Part shown: positions 36,340 through 46,643 of the stretch, piece by piece | Layout of the letters: each line of letters begins with the position of its first letter | How positions within the stretch are numbered: the first letter of the stretch is position 1 | Assembly (NCBI RefSeq): GCF_020907275.1 | Contig: NZ_JAJJWI010000015.1 | Location: 1-64,000, forward strand | DNA from: Pontibacter silvestris | GTDB lineage: Bacteria; Bacteroidota; Bacteroidia; Cytophagales; Hymenobacteraceae | Direction: 5' to 3' | DNA length: 64,000 nt | Notes under the pieces: generated by a model | The model's database searches: none | Seen by the model: only the letters and a program-made list of their open reading frames with translations | Told to the model about the DNA's origin: nothing | Translations under genes and position numbers: made by a program

Positions 36340-39300
36340 ATGATGAAAAACATGTACGCATTAAGGGAATATTTGACAAGTATTCCTGTAAGTAAACACT
36401 TAAGCGGATGGAAAGTAGCCCTCATGCTGTTGGCTATTTTGCTTTTGCAAGGGGTTTGTAGCTTTGCCCAATCAACACAGCCAATAAATGGTAGAGTAGT
36501 TTCATCGGAAAATAACCAGGGGTTGCCGGGTGTAAGTATAGGTGTTAAAGGAACTGCGAATGGTGCTATCACAGATGCTGAAGGTAATTTTACCCTTCAG
36601 GCTGCCAGCGATGCAGTGCTTGTTGTGTCTTACATAGGTTTTACAGCACAGGAAGTACCTGTAAGAGGGAGATCTAACATCACCGTTAGTTTAACTCCGG
36701 ATCAGAAGGTGCTGGATGAAGTGGTTGTAACTGGCTATGGTGAGCTTAGACGCAGCGACATCACAGGAGCTCAGACAACTATTGGTGCTGAGCAAATTGA
36801 GAAAACAGTTAACACTACTATTGAACAGGCAATTCAAGGCCGTGCCGCTGGTGTGTATGTTACACAGAACACAGGTGCACCAGGTGGCGGTATCTCTGTT
36901 AATATTAGAGGTGTAAACTCCATCAACGGAAGCAACGAACCGCTTTATGTAATAGATGGCGTGCAGATTGAAGGATCAAACTCTGCCACTGGCTCTAACC
37001 CTTTGGCTACGCTGAATCCATCTGACATTGAAAGTATGGAGGTTTTGCAAGGCCCATCTGCTACAGCAGTTTATGGTTCAAGAGGTACAAATGGGGTTGT
37101 GTTAATTACTACTAAGCGTGGTAAAGCAGGGGAAACACGTATAAACTATTCTTTCATGTATAGTTTACAAATGCCTCCGAATGAGCTTGAAGTGATGAAC
37201 TTGCGCCAATACGCTCAAATGGATAATGAATATAAGTCTATTGCAGGCGGAACAGTTCGTGAAGAGTTTTTAGACCCTTCTATATTAGGTGAAGGAACTA
37301 ATTGGCAGGATGAGCTATTTAAAAGTGCCCCTATGCAAAAGCATCAGCTAAGCGTAAGCGGCGGTAGCGAAAAAACAACTTACTACTTATCAGGTGAGTA
37401 CCTGGACCAGGAGGGTATTGCCATAGGTTCAGGGTTCGATCGTTATTCAGTGAGGTTAAATTTAGACAGTAAGGTAAAGAAATGGCTCACTATCAACGGT
37501 AACTTTAACTACGCTCAAACCAATGAGCAGTTGTCTACCACACAATCAAACATTATATCAACGGCAATTCAATTGCCTCCTCACATTCCGGTAAGAAACA
37601 TTAATGGTTCTTATGGTGGCGGTACCGTAACATCTGACAACACAGCAGAGCAGTTCACGCCGCCAAACCCAATTGGGCTTGCCAATATTACTACAAATGA
37701 CCTAACCAGAAGGCAGGTTTTAGGAGGGATAAAATTAGGTTTCCATATAATAGAAGGGCTGGATTTTAATACATCCTTGAACGGCAATGTAAATTACTCT
37801 AACTCTACTTATTTCCTTCCAACATACCAGTTCGGTTATCAGCGAAATGAGACAGCAACACTGAACAACACCAATGGTATAAACACCTACTTAAACTGGA
37901 ACCAAATGCTTCAGTACCAGAAGCAGTTCGGAAAGCACAGCCTTAATGTTATGGCATCGCATGAGTCGCAGGAATCTACCTGGAAGAACTTATACGGTGA
38001 AAGACGTGGCTTCCAAACAAATGACATACTTGATCTGAATGCAGGTGATGTGCTAACAAGTGTAGCTAACGGTGGTCAAGGTGATTGGGCAATGGAGTCT
38101 TATCTGGGTCGTGTTAACTATAACTATGGTGATCGTTACATTCTTCAGGCTGCTTTTCGTGCAGATGGTTCTGTAAACTTCGGACCTGAGAACAGATGGG
38201 GATATTTCCCTTCCGTATCGGCTGCCTGGAGATTGTCTGAGGAGGATTTCTTTAATGTTACCTTTGTTAGTGACTTAAGATTAAGATACGAAATTGGCCT
38301 TACAGGGTCACAAGGCCAAGGTGGGGCTATTTATGGAACGCTTTCTCCTGGTCCAACACCTTGGGGCACAGGCTTCTTACCAAACAGATACCCTAACCCA
38401 GAGTATCAGTGGGAGGAGACGAAAACAAATAACGTTGGTATAAACCTTGGCTTGTTCGAAAACAGAGTTCAGATAGAAGCTGATTACTATATTAAGGATA
38501 CAGATAACCTGATTCTGCAAAGTACATTGCCTTGGTACATGGGTACTAACGGAAGTGGCTCTATAGCACCTCCTACTGTAAACGTTGGTTCTCTGCAAAA
38601 CAAAGGATGGAGCATTACCCTAAACACTATCAACATTGATAATGGTAGCTTTACATGGGGATCTAACTTTAACATCTCCCATTTCAAAACTGAATTGACG
38701 GCCCTTACTTCTGAAAACAGTTTGTTAAACCGTACAACAAGAGAGTGGAATGAATGGACACAGCGCTCTATTGTAGGGCAAGCTCCATGGTTATTCTATG
38801 GGTATATAGAAGAAGGCATATTCCAGTCAGTAGAAGAACTGCAAGAAAGTGCCTTGCCAGCCGATAACAATGGTAATGAGTATGCTATTGCTGAAAACAG
38901 CATTTGGGTTGGGGATGTGAAATATAAGGATGTAAATGGCGATGGCATTATCAACGGTGATGATCAGACGTTTATAGGTAACCCATGGCCAAAATACTAT
39001 GCAGGTTTCACCAACAACTTCTCTTACAAAGGATTCGATTTAAGTGTTCTGATTACAAGTACCATCGGAAATGATATCTACAACTATCTCCGCCGGGAAA
39101 ACACGAATCCAAATAACATCAACCTGGGCAGGAACTTGTTTGTAGATGCATTCAACTATGCTGATGTAGCTTACAGAGACGACGACCCTGACCATCTGGA
39201 CCCTTACCTGACAAACCCAGGTACCAATGTGGCCAGAATGTCTGGAGGTAATAAGAACAGCAACTTTGAACGCCACACAGACAAATTTGTTGAAGATGGC

Positions 39301-39561
39301 TCTTTTGTAAGGCTTAAAAACATAACCTTAAGCTACAACCTATCGCCTTCAATGCTGTCTAAGCTGCGCTACATTAAAGGGGCCAGAATTGGTGTAAGCG
39401 CCCAGAACGTAGCCACCATTACTGGTTACTCAGGATATGATCCGGAAGTTGGCTCTCACGTTGGTGGCCTTGAAAACCCTAACTCTGCAGCCATAGGAGT
39501 AGATTATGGCCGCTACCCGTTAACACCTGTTTACTCTGTTAACATTGGGATTGATTTTTAA
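36340..39561 (+). CDS. SusC-like TonB-dependent outer-membrane transporter 2
   Basis: The 1073-residue protein carries a long N-terminal leader with a hydrophobic signal at about residues 27-45 (VALMLLAILLLQGVCSFAQ). A carboxypeptidase-regulatory-like domain follows (GRVVSSENNQGLPGVSIGVKGT), then DEVVVTGYGELRRSDITGA, plug motifs (ISVNIRGVNSINGSNEPLYVIDG, SATAVYGSRGTNGVVLITTKRGK) and the barrel ending NIGIDF. It should import mannan oligosaccharides, judging by the GH26 and GH3 genes in the same block. SusD2 begins 18 bases downstream. Residues 50-130 are closely similar to the corresponding part of SusC1, so the two are paralogues. Confidence 0.95.
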   Translation: MMKNMYALREYLTSIPVSKHLSGWKVALMLLAILLLQGVCSFAQSTQPINGRVVSSENNQGLPGVSIGVKGTANGAITDAEGNFTLQAASDAVLVVSYIGFTAQEVPVRGRSNITVSLTPDQKVLDEVVVTGYGELRRSDITGAQTTIGAEQIEKTVNTTIEQAIQGRAAGVYVTQNTGAPGGGISVNIRGVNSINGSNEPLYVIDGVQIEGSNSATGSNPLATLNPSDIESMEVLQGPSATAVYGSRGTNGVVLITTKRGKAGETRINYSFMYSLQMPPNELEVMNLRQYAQMDNEYKSIAGGTVREEFLDPSILGEGTNWQDELFKSAPMQKHQLSVSGGSEKTTYYLSGEYLDQEGIAIGSGFDRYSVRLNLDSKVKKWLTINGNFNYAQTNEQLSTTQSNIISTAIQLPPHIPVRNINGSYGGGTVTSDNTAEQFTPPNPIGLANITTNDLTRRQVLGGIKLGFHIIEGLDFNTSLNGNVNYSNSTYFLPTYQFGYQRNETATLNNTNGINTYLNWNQMLQYQKQFGKHSLNVMASHESQESTWKNLYGERRGFQTNDILDLNAGDVLTSVANGGQGDWAMESYLGRVNYNYGDRYILQAAFRADGSVNFGPENRWGYFPSVSAAWRLSEEDFFNVTFVSDLRLRYEIGLTGSQGQGGAIYGTLSPGPTPWGTGFLPNRYPNPEYQWEETKTNNVGINLGLFENRVQIEADYYIKDTDNLILQSTLPWYMGTNGSGSIAPPTVNVGSLQNKGWSITLNTINIDNGSFTWGSNFNISHFKTELTALTSENSLLNRTTREWNEWTQRSIVGQAPWLFYGYIEEGIFQSVEELQESALPADNNGNEYAIAENSIWVGDVKYKDVNGDGIINGDDQTFIGNPWPKYYAGFTNNFSYKGFDLSVLITSTIGNDIYNYLRRENTNPNNINLGRNLFVDAFNYADVAYRDDDPDHLDPYLTNPGTNVARMSGGNKNSNFERHTDKFVEDGSFVRLKNITLSYNLSPSMLSKLRYIKGARIGVSAQNVATITGYSGYDPEVGSHVGGLENPNSAAIGVDYGRYPLTPVYSVNIGIDF

Positions 39562-39579
39562 TTTAACACAACAAGTAAG

Positions 39580-41250
39580 ATGAAAAATAAAAGTTTATAT
39601 ATAGGAGCACTCTTGGCATTATCCTTTTTCACGAGCTGTGAAAAAGAGTTTCTTGATAGACCTCCTCAGGATACCTTGGTGGATGCTAACTTCTTTAAAA
39701 CAGATGCACAAGTATTAGCCGCTTCTGCGCCATTATATAGTGTGGTATGGAAGGATTATGTAGACCAGGCTTATTATCAATTAGGTGACCTAAGAGCAGG
39801 AACTCTTTACAGAGCCTGGAATGACAGAGACAATACGTTGTTCAATACATCGGATGTGTCTTCGTCAAACAACAGTGCATACCGTGCTTTTTACATTGTG
39901 GTAGGCCAGTCAAACACGTTAATTCAAAACATTAACACGTATGCTGGAGCAGAGGTATCAGAAGATGTTAAAAATCATGCTATTGCCGAAGCAAGGTTTA
40001 TGCGGGCTACTGCTTATACGTTCTTAGTGATGAACTATGGTGCTGTTCCTATCATCGAAAACAACATTGCTTTATTAAATGATAAGAATTTAACCCGTAA
40101 CACCATAGAAAGTGTGTGGGAGTTTATTACAAGAGATTATCAGTTCGCTGCTGAGAATTTACCAGATGATCCAATTGAGCCAGGCAGAATTACCAGGTGG
40201 TCTGCTGAAGGTATGTTGGCAAGAACCTACTTGAACAGAGCTGGAGTAGGAGGTGGCGGAAGCAAAAATCAGGAATATCTGGATTTGGCGAAGCATTATG
40301 CTCAAAGGGTTATTACCATGAGTGGCGCTACTTTGCTTCCTGATTATGCCGATCTGTTCAGGTACCCTTACGACAACAACGCGGAATCCTTGTTTGAGCA
40401 GCAGTGGGTGTTCACGACAAACTATGGCTACGCTAACACTATGGTTTCTCAGTTAACCTACAGCAACGATATTGCCAATGGTGATGGCTGGGGAGGTGAC
40501 CTGGGTGCTTCGTACTGGATGATGAGCCTTTATGATGGTCTTTTCGAAAGCGGTTTTACTGTTGACACACGTTTAAAAGCAACCTTCATGTTGCCGGGCT
40601 TCCATTACCCTGAGATTACTCAGACGGTGAGAGATGACAATGGCACTGAAGCTGAACAGGAATTAGTTTTCCCGGCGCCATCAGAAGACGATGCGCAAAG
40701 CTTTGCCAATGTTAAGAAGTACGTAGTAGGAAAAGCAGTCGACCTTGGTGGGCAGGCTACTACGCAGCGCTATCCTAACAATACCTATATGCTGAGGTTA
40801 GCAGAGATGTATTTAATTTATGCGGAGGCATCTCTGGGAAATAGTACATCAACTACCGATGCGCAGGCAATAGAATATTTTAATGCTGTACATACCAGGG
40901 CTGGACTACCTGCCCATGAAGGAACTCTTACCTGGGACGATATTTTCGAGGAGCGTGCAAAGGAGTTCGCTGTGGAAGGGTTAGCATGGTATGATTTGGT
41001 TCGCCTGCACTACTACAATCCTGATAAAGCTTATGAAATCATAAACAATCAATATCGTGGCCTATATGTAATCCGTCCGAACAGAATGCCAAATCCAAAC
41101 TCCTGGGAGTTTATCATAAACGAGGATACGGAAGTAGAGCCTTATGCCACTGCAAGTTCTGGTAACTTTCAGCTTCCGATACCTGCCGCTGAGGCAAGCC
41201 AGGCTCCGAATCTGAGAAATGAACCCGTTCCTTATGATTTTGGAGAGTAG
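39580..41250 (+). CDS. SusD/RagB-like glycan-binding lipoprotein 2
   Basis: The 556-residue lipoprotein has the lipobox FTSC (about residues 17-20) followed by EKEFLDRPPQDT, the canonical SusD start. Further SusD marks are ANFFKTDAQVLAASAPLY, AEARFMRATAYTFLVMNYGAVPII and the C-terminal FEERAKEFAVEGLAWYDLVRLHYYN. It is the surface lid of SusC2 and binds incoming oligosaccharides. It is followed after 36 bases by the first of two IPT/TIG lipoproteins. Confidence 0.95.
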   Translation: MKNKSLYIGALLALSFFTSCEKEFLDRPPQDTLVDANFFKTDAQVLAASAPLYSVVWKDYVDQAYYQLGDLRAGTLYRAWNDRDNTLFNTSDVSSSNNSAYRAFYIVVGQSNTLIQNINTYAGAEVSEDVKNHAIAEARFMRATAYTFLVMNYGAVPIIENNIALLNDKNLTRNTIESVWEFITRDYQFAAENLPDDPIEPGRITRWSAEGMLARTYLNRAGVGGGGSKNQEYLDLAKHYAQRVITMSGATLLPDYADLFRYPYDNNAESLFEQQWVFTTNYGYANTMVSQLTYSNDIANGDGWGGDLGASYWMMSLYDGLFESGFTVDTRLKATFMLPGFHYPEITQTVRDDNGTEAEQELVFPAPSEDDAQSFANVKKYVVGKAVDLGGQATTQRYPNNTYMLRLAEMYLIYAEASLGNSTSTTDAQAIEYFNAVHTRAGLPAHEGTLTWDDIFEERAKEFAVEGLAWYDLVRLHYYNPDKAYEIINNQYRGLYVIRPNRMPNPNSWEFIINEDTEVEPYATASSGNFQLPIPAAEASQAPNLRNEPVPYDFGE

Positions 41251-41286
41251 TACTGAAGTTATATTTAACTATAAAAGAACTGAAAT

Positions 41287-42456
41287 ATGAAATTGAATTA
41301 TAAATCACTGTTATTCCTCTTTATCGCGTTTGCGATGGTTGGAGTATTTTCGAGCTGTACGGATGATGATGACAATGCTCCGAACGGTGGTAAACCTATG
41401 ATTAGCTACATAAGGATTACAAGGCCAGAGGCATCAGACTCTCTCATTGCTAAAGCAGGTCAGGGAGCTATGATTGCCATCATAGGACAAAACCTGCAGG
41501 ATGCCCGGGAACTTTGGGTTAATGACCAGCAGGCAGCACTCATACCGACATTTATTACTAATACTTCTATCATCACCAGAGTTCCTAATAGGATTCCGGA
41601 AGAAATCACTAACAAGATGAAAATCGTTTTTGCTAACGGTGACTCTCTGATTCATGATTTTACTGTTGATATTAGCGATCCTGTGATCTCTTACATGGAA
41701 AGTGAACATGTAAATACAGGTGAAGTGGCTACAATAGTGGGTAGCTTCTTTTACGAGCAGCTTGCCCCGCTTACTGTAACTTTTACAGGAGATGTAACAG
41801 GAGAAGTAGTATCCGTTGAAGATGATAGAATTGAAGTTAGAGTGCCAGAGGGTGCTGAGCCGGGCCCTATAACAGTTACCACTAGTTTTGGTGAGACAGA
41901 ATCTGATTTCTGGTTCCGTGATAACCGTAACATTATTGCTGGTTTTGAAGAAACAGACTTTAGCGGATGGTGGCATGGAAAAGATTACATAGTTAGTTCT
42001 GATCCGGATATTCAAGCTATCAACAACAATTTCCTTCGAATAAACAAACCTCAGTGGGGTGCCAGCTGGCTGGAGTTCTGGGTAGGAAATGGCGGCACAT
42101 TGGTTGAAGCAACAAAAGCTATTCCAGCTCAGGCGTTTGAAAACCCGAGTAACTATGTTTTAAAGTTCGAAATCAACACATTAGCCTCTTTATCAGGTGC
42201 TGAAGTGAGAATGTATATGGGGCCTGATATGGGTGGAGAAAGAGAGAAAATTTACTATACCTGGAAGCCAAATATTGATACAGGAGGAGATTGGGAAACG
42301 GTTAGTATTCCGTTTGAAGATTTCTTGGAAGCAAATACAAGTTTAGAGTATAATCCTGAAGGTTATCAAGCTTCTTTCTTTTTTGCTAATCCACAAACCA
42401 TGGATATCAATTTTGCATTGGATAACATGCGTGTAGTGCCTTTAACGGCTGAATAA
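41287..42456 (+). CDS. IPT/TIG surface glycan-binding lipoprotein (short)
   Basis: The 389-residue lipoprotein has lipobox FSSC followed by TDDDDN, predicted to be surface exposed. Two IPT/TIG immunoglobulin-like units cover about residues 35-205 (GQGAMIAIIGQNLQDARELWVN; NTGEVATIVGSFFYEQLAPLTVTF). The C-terminal half (about 210-389) is a beta-sandwich with tryptophan and tyrosine patches (FSGWWHGKDYIV, WGASWLEFWVG, DNMRVVPL), like carbohydrate-binding modules. No catalytic motif is seen. It should work with SusC2/SusD2 to gather polysaccharide at the cell surface. Confidence 0.82.
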   Translation: MKLNYKSLLFLFIAFAMVGVFSSCTDDDDNAPNGGKPMISYIRITRPEASDSLIAKAGQGAMIAIIGQNLQDARELWVNDQQAALIPTFITNTSIITRVPNRIPEEITNKMKIVFANGDSLIHDFTVDISDPVISYMESEHVNTGEVATIVGSFFYEQLAPLTVTFTGDVTGEVVSVEDDRIEVRVPEGAEPGPITVTTSFGETESDFWFRDNRNIIAGFEETDFSGWWHGKDYIVSSDPDIQAINNNFLRINKPQWGASWLEFWVGNGGTLVEATKAIPAQAFENPSNYVLKFEINTLASLSGAEVRMYMGPDMGGEREKIYYTWKPNIDTGGDWETVSIPFEDFLEANTSLEYNPEGYQASFFFANPQTMDINFALDNMRVVPLTAE

Positions 42457-42480
42457 TAATCCTATAAAAGATATTATTGT

Positions 42481-44532
42481 ATGAAAAACATTTATAATGT
42501 AAGGCTACTGTTGCTTGTATGCCTGATACTGTCCTTTGGGTTCTTAACTTCATGTGAAGATGACGACGATACTCAACCAAATGCTGGGCAGGTACAACTC
42601 CTGAGTTTTGGTCCTACTGGCGTTCAACATGGAGAAGAAATTCGATTTATTGGTCATAACCTGAACCAGGTGGAGGCAGTTGAGTTACCAAGTGCAACGG
42701 TTGCTAAAGCAGACTTTCTGGAGCAGACTTCAGAGCTTATCCGCCTTATTGTGCCGGATGAGGCGATGGAAGGACTGGTAACACTTAAACTTTCAGATGG
42801 TAAGGAGATAACCTCCAAGACTGTTTTAAGCTTTGAAGTTCCAATTACAATTTCCTCAGTTACTACAGAAGCAAGACCTGGTACGAATATTACTATTAAT
42901 GGTACCAAACTTAATTGGGTAGAAGGAGTAGTGTTCGCAAAAGATACGGTAGACGAGTTTGTAAGCCAGTCAGCAACAGAGTTAGTTCTTCAGGTACCTT
43001 TAAATGCAAAAACAGGTACCCTGGTTCTTATAGGAGGCGGTACGGAACCGTCGTTTGTAGAAACGGAGGAAGAGCTGATTGTAACTTTGCCTAAAGTAAC
43101 TTCTCTGTCGCCTGCTGCAGTAAAGCACAGCGAAAGCCTGACACTTACAGGTACTGATCTTGATCTGGTTCAGGAAGTTGTATTCGCAGGAGGTGCAATA
43201 GTTTCAGATTTTACTAGCCAGTCTGCTACTGAGATTGTATTAACAGTTCCTAATACAGCTGATGCAGGAGCTCTTACCCTTGTGGCAGCAGGTTCGCTTG
43301 TAGAAGTCGTAATAGAAGCTGAACTAGAGCTAACTTTACCAACTGTCACCTCTATGAATGCTGTAAAGCATGGTGATAACCTGACCATTACAGGTACAAA
43401 CCTTGATATGGTGAAGGAAGTTGTATTTGCAGGTGGAGCAAAGGTTTCTGCTTTTGTAAGCAGATCAGCTAGCCAGTTAGAGGTAAAAGTACCTGATACT
43501 GCAGATGAAGGTAACCTGACACTAATCACTACACATGGTTATGAGGTGCCAACTTCTTCTGCACTGGATTTAATACTGCCAGCTGTTACGAGTGCCACAC
43601 CAACTCCTGTAGACCCAGGAGCCAACGTTACGATTACTGGTTCTAACCTGGATCTTGTGAAATCGGTTGTTTTTGGTGGAGATGCTTCAGTTTCTACATT
43701 CGTAAATAAGTCTGCTAACCAAATAGTTGTAACAGTGCCAGATCAAGCCACCAGTGGTACTTTAACATTGATTACCACTCACAACTATGAGGTAGCTACA
43801 GAAACTGAGGTAACCGTTGTTTTACCAGTCGTTACGGGTATTACGCCTGCACCTGCAGCTTATGGGGCCTATCTTACAATAACAGGTACTAACCTGGATC
43901 TGGTGCAGTCAGTTAAGTTTACAGGTGGTGCAACAGTAACAAACTTTTTAGCGAAAACTGCTTCCCAAATAATTTTAACAGTTCCTGCAGAGGCCAAAAG
44001 TGGTACCTTAACTTTGGTTACAAACCGCGGTCTTGAGATTGAAACAACGCTCGAAGCTATGGTAGGTGATGGTGGACCTGATATTGACCATTTTATTTAC
44101 GATAACGCTCTGAATGCAGACCCTAATAATGGCTGGACCCTATTGGGAGGCTGGGGCAAAGCATCAGAAGATTTAGCAAACACTGAACAGGTAAGTAGAG
44201 GAGAAAAATCTATTAAAGTTGTTTACAACGAAGCTTATGGTGCATTTCATCTAAGTCCTAAGAACCCAAATATTTTAAATGATTATACCCATGTAGTACT
44301 TTATGTATATGGAGGATCAGGGAATAACAGAATGGCTCTTCGTGTAAAAACAAAGGGAGGTGTGGACTCTCCGGAGCCCACATTTGAATTAATTGAGGGG
44401 GAATGGCAGAAAGTTGAAATTCCGATAAGTGCGTTCGGAGATATTTCTGGAGGTATTAGCGAGTTTATGATTAAAAACTACGGTACTGAATCTAACACCA
44501 TTTATATAGATGATGTTGGCTTGAGAGATTAA
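42481..44532 (+). CDS. long IPT/TIG-repeat surface glycan-binding lipoprotein
   Basis: The 683-residue lipoprotein has lipobox LTSC followed by EDDDDTQ. Six tandem IPT/TIG-like repeats of about 80-90 residues run from about residue 38 to 540. The last four are very alike (SLTLTGTDLDLVQEVVFAGGA; NLTITGTNLDMVKEVVFAGGA; NVTITGSNLDLVKSVVFGGDA; YLTITGTNLDLVQSVKFTGGA). The C-terminal 140 residues form a different beta-sandwich (GWTLLGGWGKASED, ALRVKTKGG, NTIYIDDVGLRD) similar in type to the end of the preceding protein. The repeats probably act as a stalk that holds the binding domain away from the cell. It is 24 bases from its neighbour and ends in a strong terminator. Confidence 0.82.
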   Translation: MKNIYNVRLLLLVCLILSFGFLTSCEDDDDTQPNAGQVQLLSFGPTGVQHGEEIRFIGHNLNQVEAVELPSATVAKADFLEQTSELIRLIVPDEAMEGLVTLKLSDGKEITSKTVLSFEVPITISSVTTEARPGTNITINGTKLNWVEGVVFAKDTVDEFVSQSATELVLQVPLNAKTGTLVLIGGGTEPSFVETEEELIVTLPKVTSLSPAAVKHSESLTLTGTDLDLVQEVVFAGGAIVSDFTSQSATEIVLTVPNTADAGALTLVAAGSLVEVVIEAELELTLPTVTSMNAVKHGDNLTITGTNLDMVKEVVFAGGAKVSAFVSRSASQLEVKVPDTADEGNLTLITTHGYEVPTSSALDLILPAVTSATPTPVDPGANVTITGSNLDLVKSVVFGGDASVSTFVNKSANQIVVTVPDQATSGTLTLITTHNYEVATETEVTVVLPVVTGITPAPAAYGAYLTITGTNLDLVQSVKFTGGATVTNFLAKTASQIILTVPAEAKSGTLTLVTNRGLEIETTLEAMVGDGGPDIDHFIYDNALNADPNNGWTLLGGWGKASEDLANTEQVSRGEKSIKVVYNEAYGAFHLSPKNPNILNDYTHVVLYVYGGSGNNRMALRVKTKGGVDSPEPTFELIEGEWQKVEIPISAFGDISGGISEFMIKNYGTESNTIYIDDVGLRD

Positions 44533-44546
44533 AATAAAGCCTGTAT

Positions 44547-44592
44547 AAAGATGCAAAAGGAAGAGTGTTAATGCTCTTCCTTTTGCATCTTT
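44547..44592 (+). terminator. terminator closing the SusC2 operon
   Basis: A 19-bp stem (44547-44565 with 44574-44592) with an 8-base loop follows the stop of the long IPT protein by 14 bases. Confidence 0.85.
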
Positions 44593-44875
44593 TCCATCAA
44601 CAAGAGAACATATCGCTTTTTATATGCGTACTGCCACAAAACTTTTATAATTCAGGATAATAAAGTACCAGCCTTAACATTATAAAAAACTGTTAGGAAA
44701 CAAAAACACCCTATTTTTATTGCCATTAAAAGTTTTGTTGTTCAATTAAATGATAAAAAAGTATATAAAATTAGCCGAACGAATGTTTAATTTTGAAGGT
44801 GTAATTTTAGCCATTCCAGAATAGCATGAAGTTTATAAGTTTAAGAGAGCTTTTAGTGAAATAAGATCCTTTAAC
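44593..44875. other. promoter gap before the type IX GH26 gene
   Basis: There is no gene. A TAATTTTG -7 match at 44788-44795 lies 81 bases before the start codon, without a clear -33 partner. TTAACA...TGTTAG at about 44674-44695 has half-sites like the SusC operators, but with a long spacer. Confidence 0.35.
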
Positions 44876-46540
44876 ATGATTAAAATATTTACAAAGTTAC
44901 TCTTCATTCTTCTGCCTTTCTTTTTTGCTTTACAAGGGTTTGGGCAAAGGTATGAAGCTGAAAATGCTATACTCTCAGATGGTGCTTCGGAAGAGGCATG
45001 TACGGCTTGTTCAGGAGGCTTTTCTGTAACGCAGGGAGAAGGCAACCTGCAGTTTAATATAAGCCTTACTGAAGAAGCTTTTTACAACATTTACATTGTT
45101 GCCTCCTCCCCAGGTGGCGAGAAGACAAACATTATTTCAGTAGATGATACTTCGGCTGATTTTCAGTTGGTGCAAAATTCAGAGTATACCAGGCATAAAG
45201 TAGTTAACACTTATAAATTAGCAGCAGGAGATCATGTAATTGAAATAAAGAAGTCCTGGGGCTGGATTAATGTTGATTACCTTGAACTGGAAAAAGTTAG
45301 TGTATCTGATAGGTTTAACCTTAATCAGACTTTAGTAACCCCAGATCCTACTCCTGAAGCTGCTGCGCTTTATAACTTTCTGCTGGACAATTACGGCGAT
45401 AAAATCATCTCAGGCGTCATGACACTAAACAGCATGGATGAGGTGAACTGGCTAAAAGAAAACACAGGTAAAGAGCCGGCTCTAGTTGGACTAGATTTTA
45501 TGCACAGTGGCCGGGAATATAATTGGTATGATGATAAAGAGCCAATAAATGATGCCAAAGATTGGTACAATAGAAACGGCATTCCAGCTTTAATGTGGCA
45601 TTGGAGAGACCCTTCACGTGCAACAGATGAGTTTTATGCTAACAGTCAATCTAATCCGGGTGGTACTGAATTTGATATTACAAAAATAGCTGATCCCAAC
45701 TCAGCAGAATATACCGCTATGCTGGCAGACATAGATTATGTAGCTGGTTTGCTAAAAGAATTGCAGGCTCAGAATGTGCCGGTAATATGGAGGCCATTAC
45801 ATGAGGCAGCAGGCGGTTGGTTTTGGTGGGGAGCTAAAGGGCCAGAGCCGCTAAAAGCGCTGTGGCATTTAATGTATGACCGCATGGTCAATTATCACGG
45901 GCTGCGAAACCTCATTTGGGTGTGGACAAGGGAACCCGGCGATGAAGCCTGGTATCCGGGAGACGAATACGTGGACATAATAGGACGTGATATTTACAAG
46001 ACAGGAGATCATAGCTCTCATGCTATTGAGTTCAATAACATGAATGCCTTGTATGGAGGGAAAAAGATGATAACTCTAAGCGAGGTTGGATCTTTTCCTG
46101 ATGTTGATAAGCTGATTAAAGACGGAGCTGCCTGGTCATGGTACATGCCCTGGTATGGAGACTATACACGTGATAGCCAGTACAACTCACTTGAGTTATG
46201 GGAAAAGATGTTTGCGGATGCGTACGTGATTACACTGGATGAAATGCCGGAGCTGAGTACTTATGTAAGACAGGAGCCAGGGCAGGAACCTACAGGTATC
46301 TGGTACAAAAATGTTGATAAGCCTTCTTTTGTGGCATATCCTACCATTGTGAAAAATGATTTAATCATCAGTAATGAGAGCCGGATACAAACTGTTGCAG
46401 TTTACAACATCAAAGGGCAGCTTTTAAAACAACAGGAAGTGTACGGAGATACAGTTGTTATTCCATTCAAGGGGTACTCTCCCGATATTTATCTTGTGAG
46501 GGTAAACCAAAAAGGAGTGGTTAAAGTGGTAAAAGAGTGA
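44876..46540 (+). CDS. GH26 endo-beta-mannanase with CBM and type IX secretion tail
   Basis: The 554-residue protein has a signal peptide (cleavage near GFGQR). A CBM35-like beta-sandwich spans about residues 24-140 (RYEAENAILSDG, GWINVDYLELEKV). The GH26 barrel follows, with acid/base E310 in WRPLHEAAGGWFWWG and nucleophile E403 in TLSEVGSF. The C-terminal 80 residues (VYNIKGQLLKQQEV, YLVRVNQKG) match the type A sorting domain of the type IX secretion system. The enzyme should therefore be released or anchored outside the cell, where it cuts beta-1,4-mannan chains. It forms its own unit after the SusC2 operon, and GH3 follows after about 100 bases. Confidence 0.92.
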   Translation: MIKIFTKLLFILLPFFFALQGFGQRYEAENAILSDGASEEACTACSGGFSVTQGEGNLQFNISLTEEAFYNIYIVASSPGGEKTNIISVDDTSADFQLVQNSEYTRHKVVNTYKLAAGDHVIEIKKSWGWINVDYLELEKVSVSDRFNLNQTLVTPDPTPEAAALYNFLLDNYGDKIISGVMTLNSMDEVNWLKENTGKEPALVGLDFMHSGREYNWYDDKEPINDAKDWYNRNGIPALMWHWRDPSRATDEFYANSQSNPGGTEFDITKIADPNSAEYTAMLADIDYVAGLLKELQAQNVPVIWRPLHEAAGGWFWWGAKGPEPLKALWHLMYDRMVNYHGLRNLIWVWTREPGDEAWYPGDEYVDIIGRDIYKTGDHSSHAIEFNNMNALYGGKKMITLSEVGSFPDVDKLIKDGAAWSWYMPWYGDYTRDSQYNSLELWEKMFADAYVITLDEMPELSTYVRQEPGQEPTGIWYKNVDKPSFVAYPTIVKNDLIISNESRIQTVAVYNIKGQLLKQQEVYGDTVVIPFKGYSPDIYLVRVNQKGVVKVVKE

Positions 46541-46643
46541 TGCCCGAATTTGGAGCTGACTACGTAAAGTGGCGGCTAATAAACTTAGAATTTAAACGTT
46601 TAATTATCATAGCTTAGAAAGAATTTCCATTCAACAAACAATT

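Noticed and set aside
41434..42015. 193-residue open frame on the minus strand inside the short IPT lipoprotein gene
   Set aside because: It lies fully within a well-supported plus-strand gene, has no recognisable motif and has the odd composition of a shadow frame.
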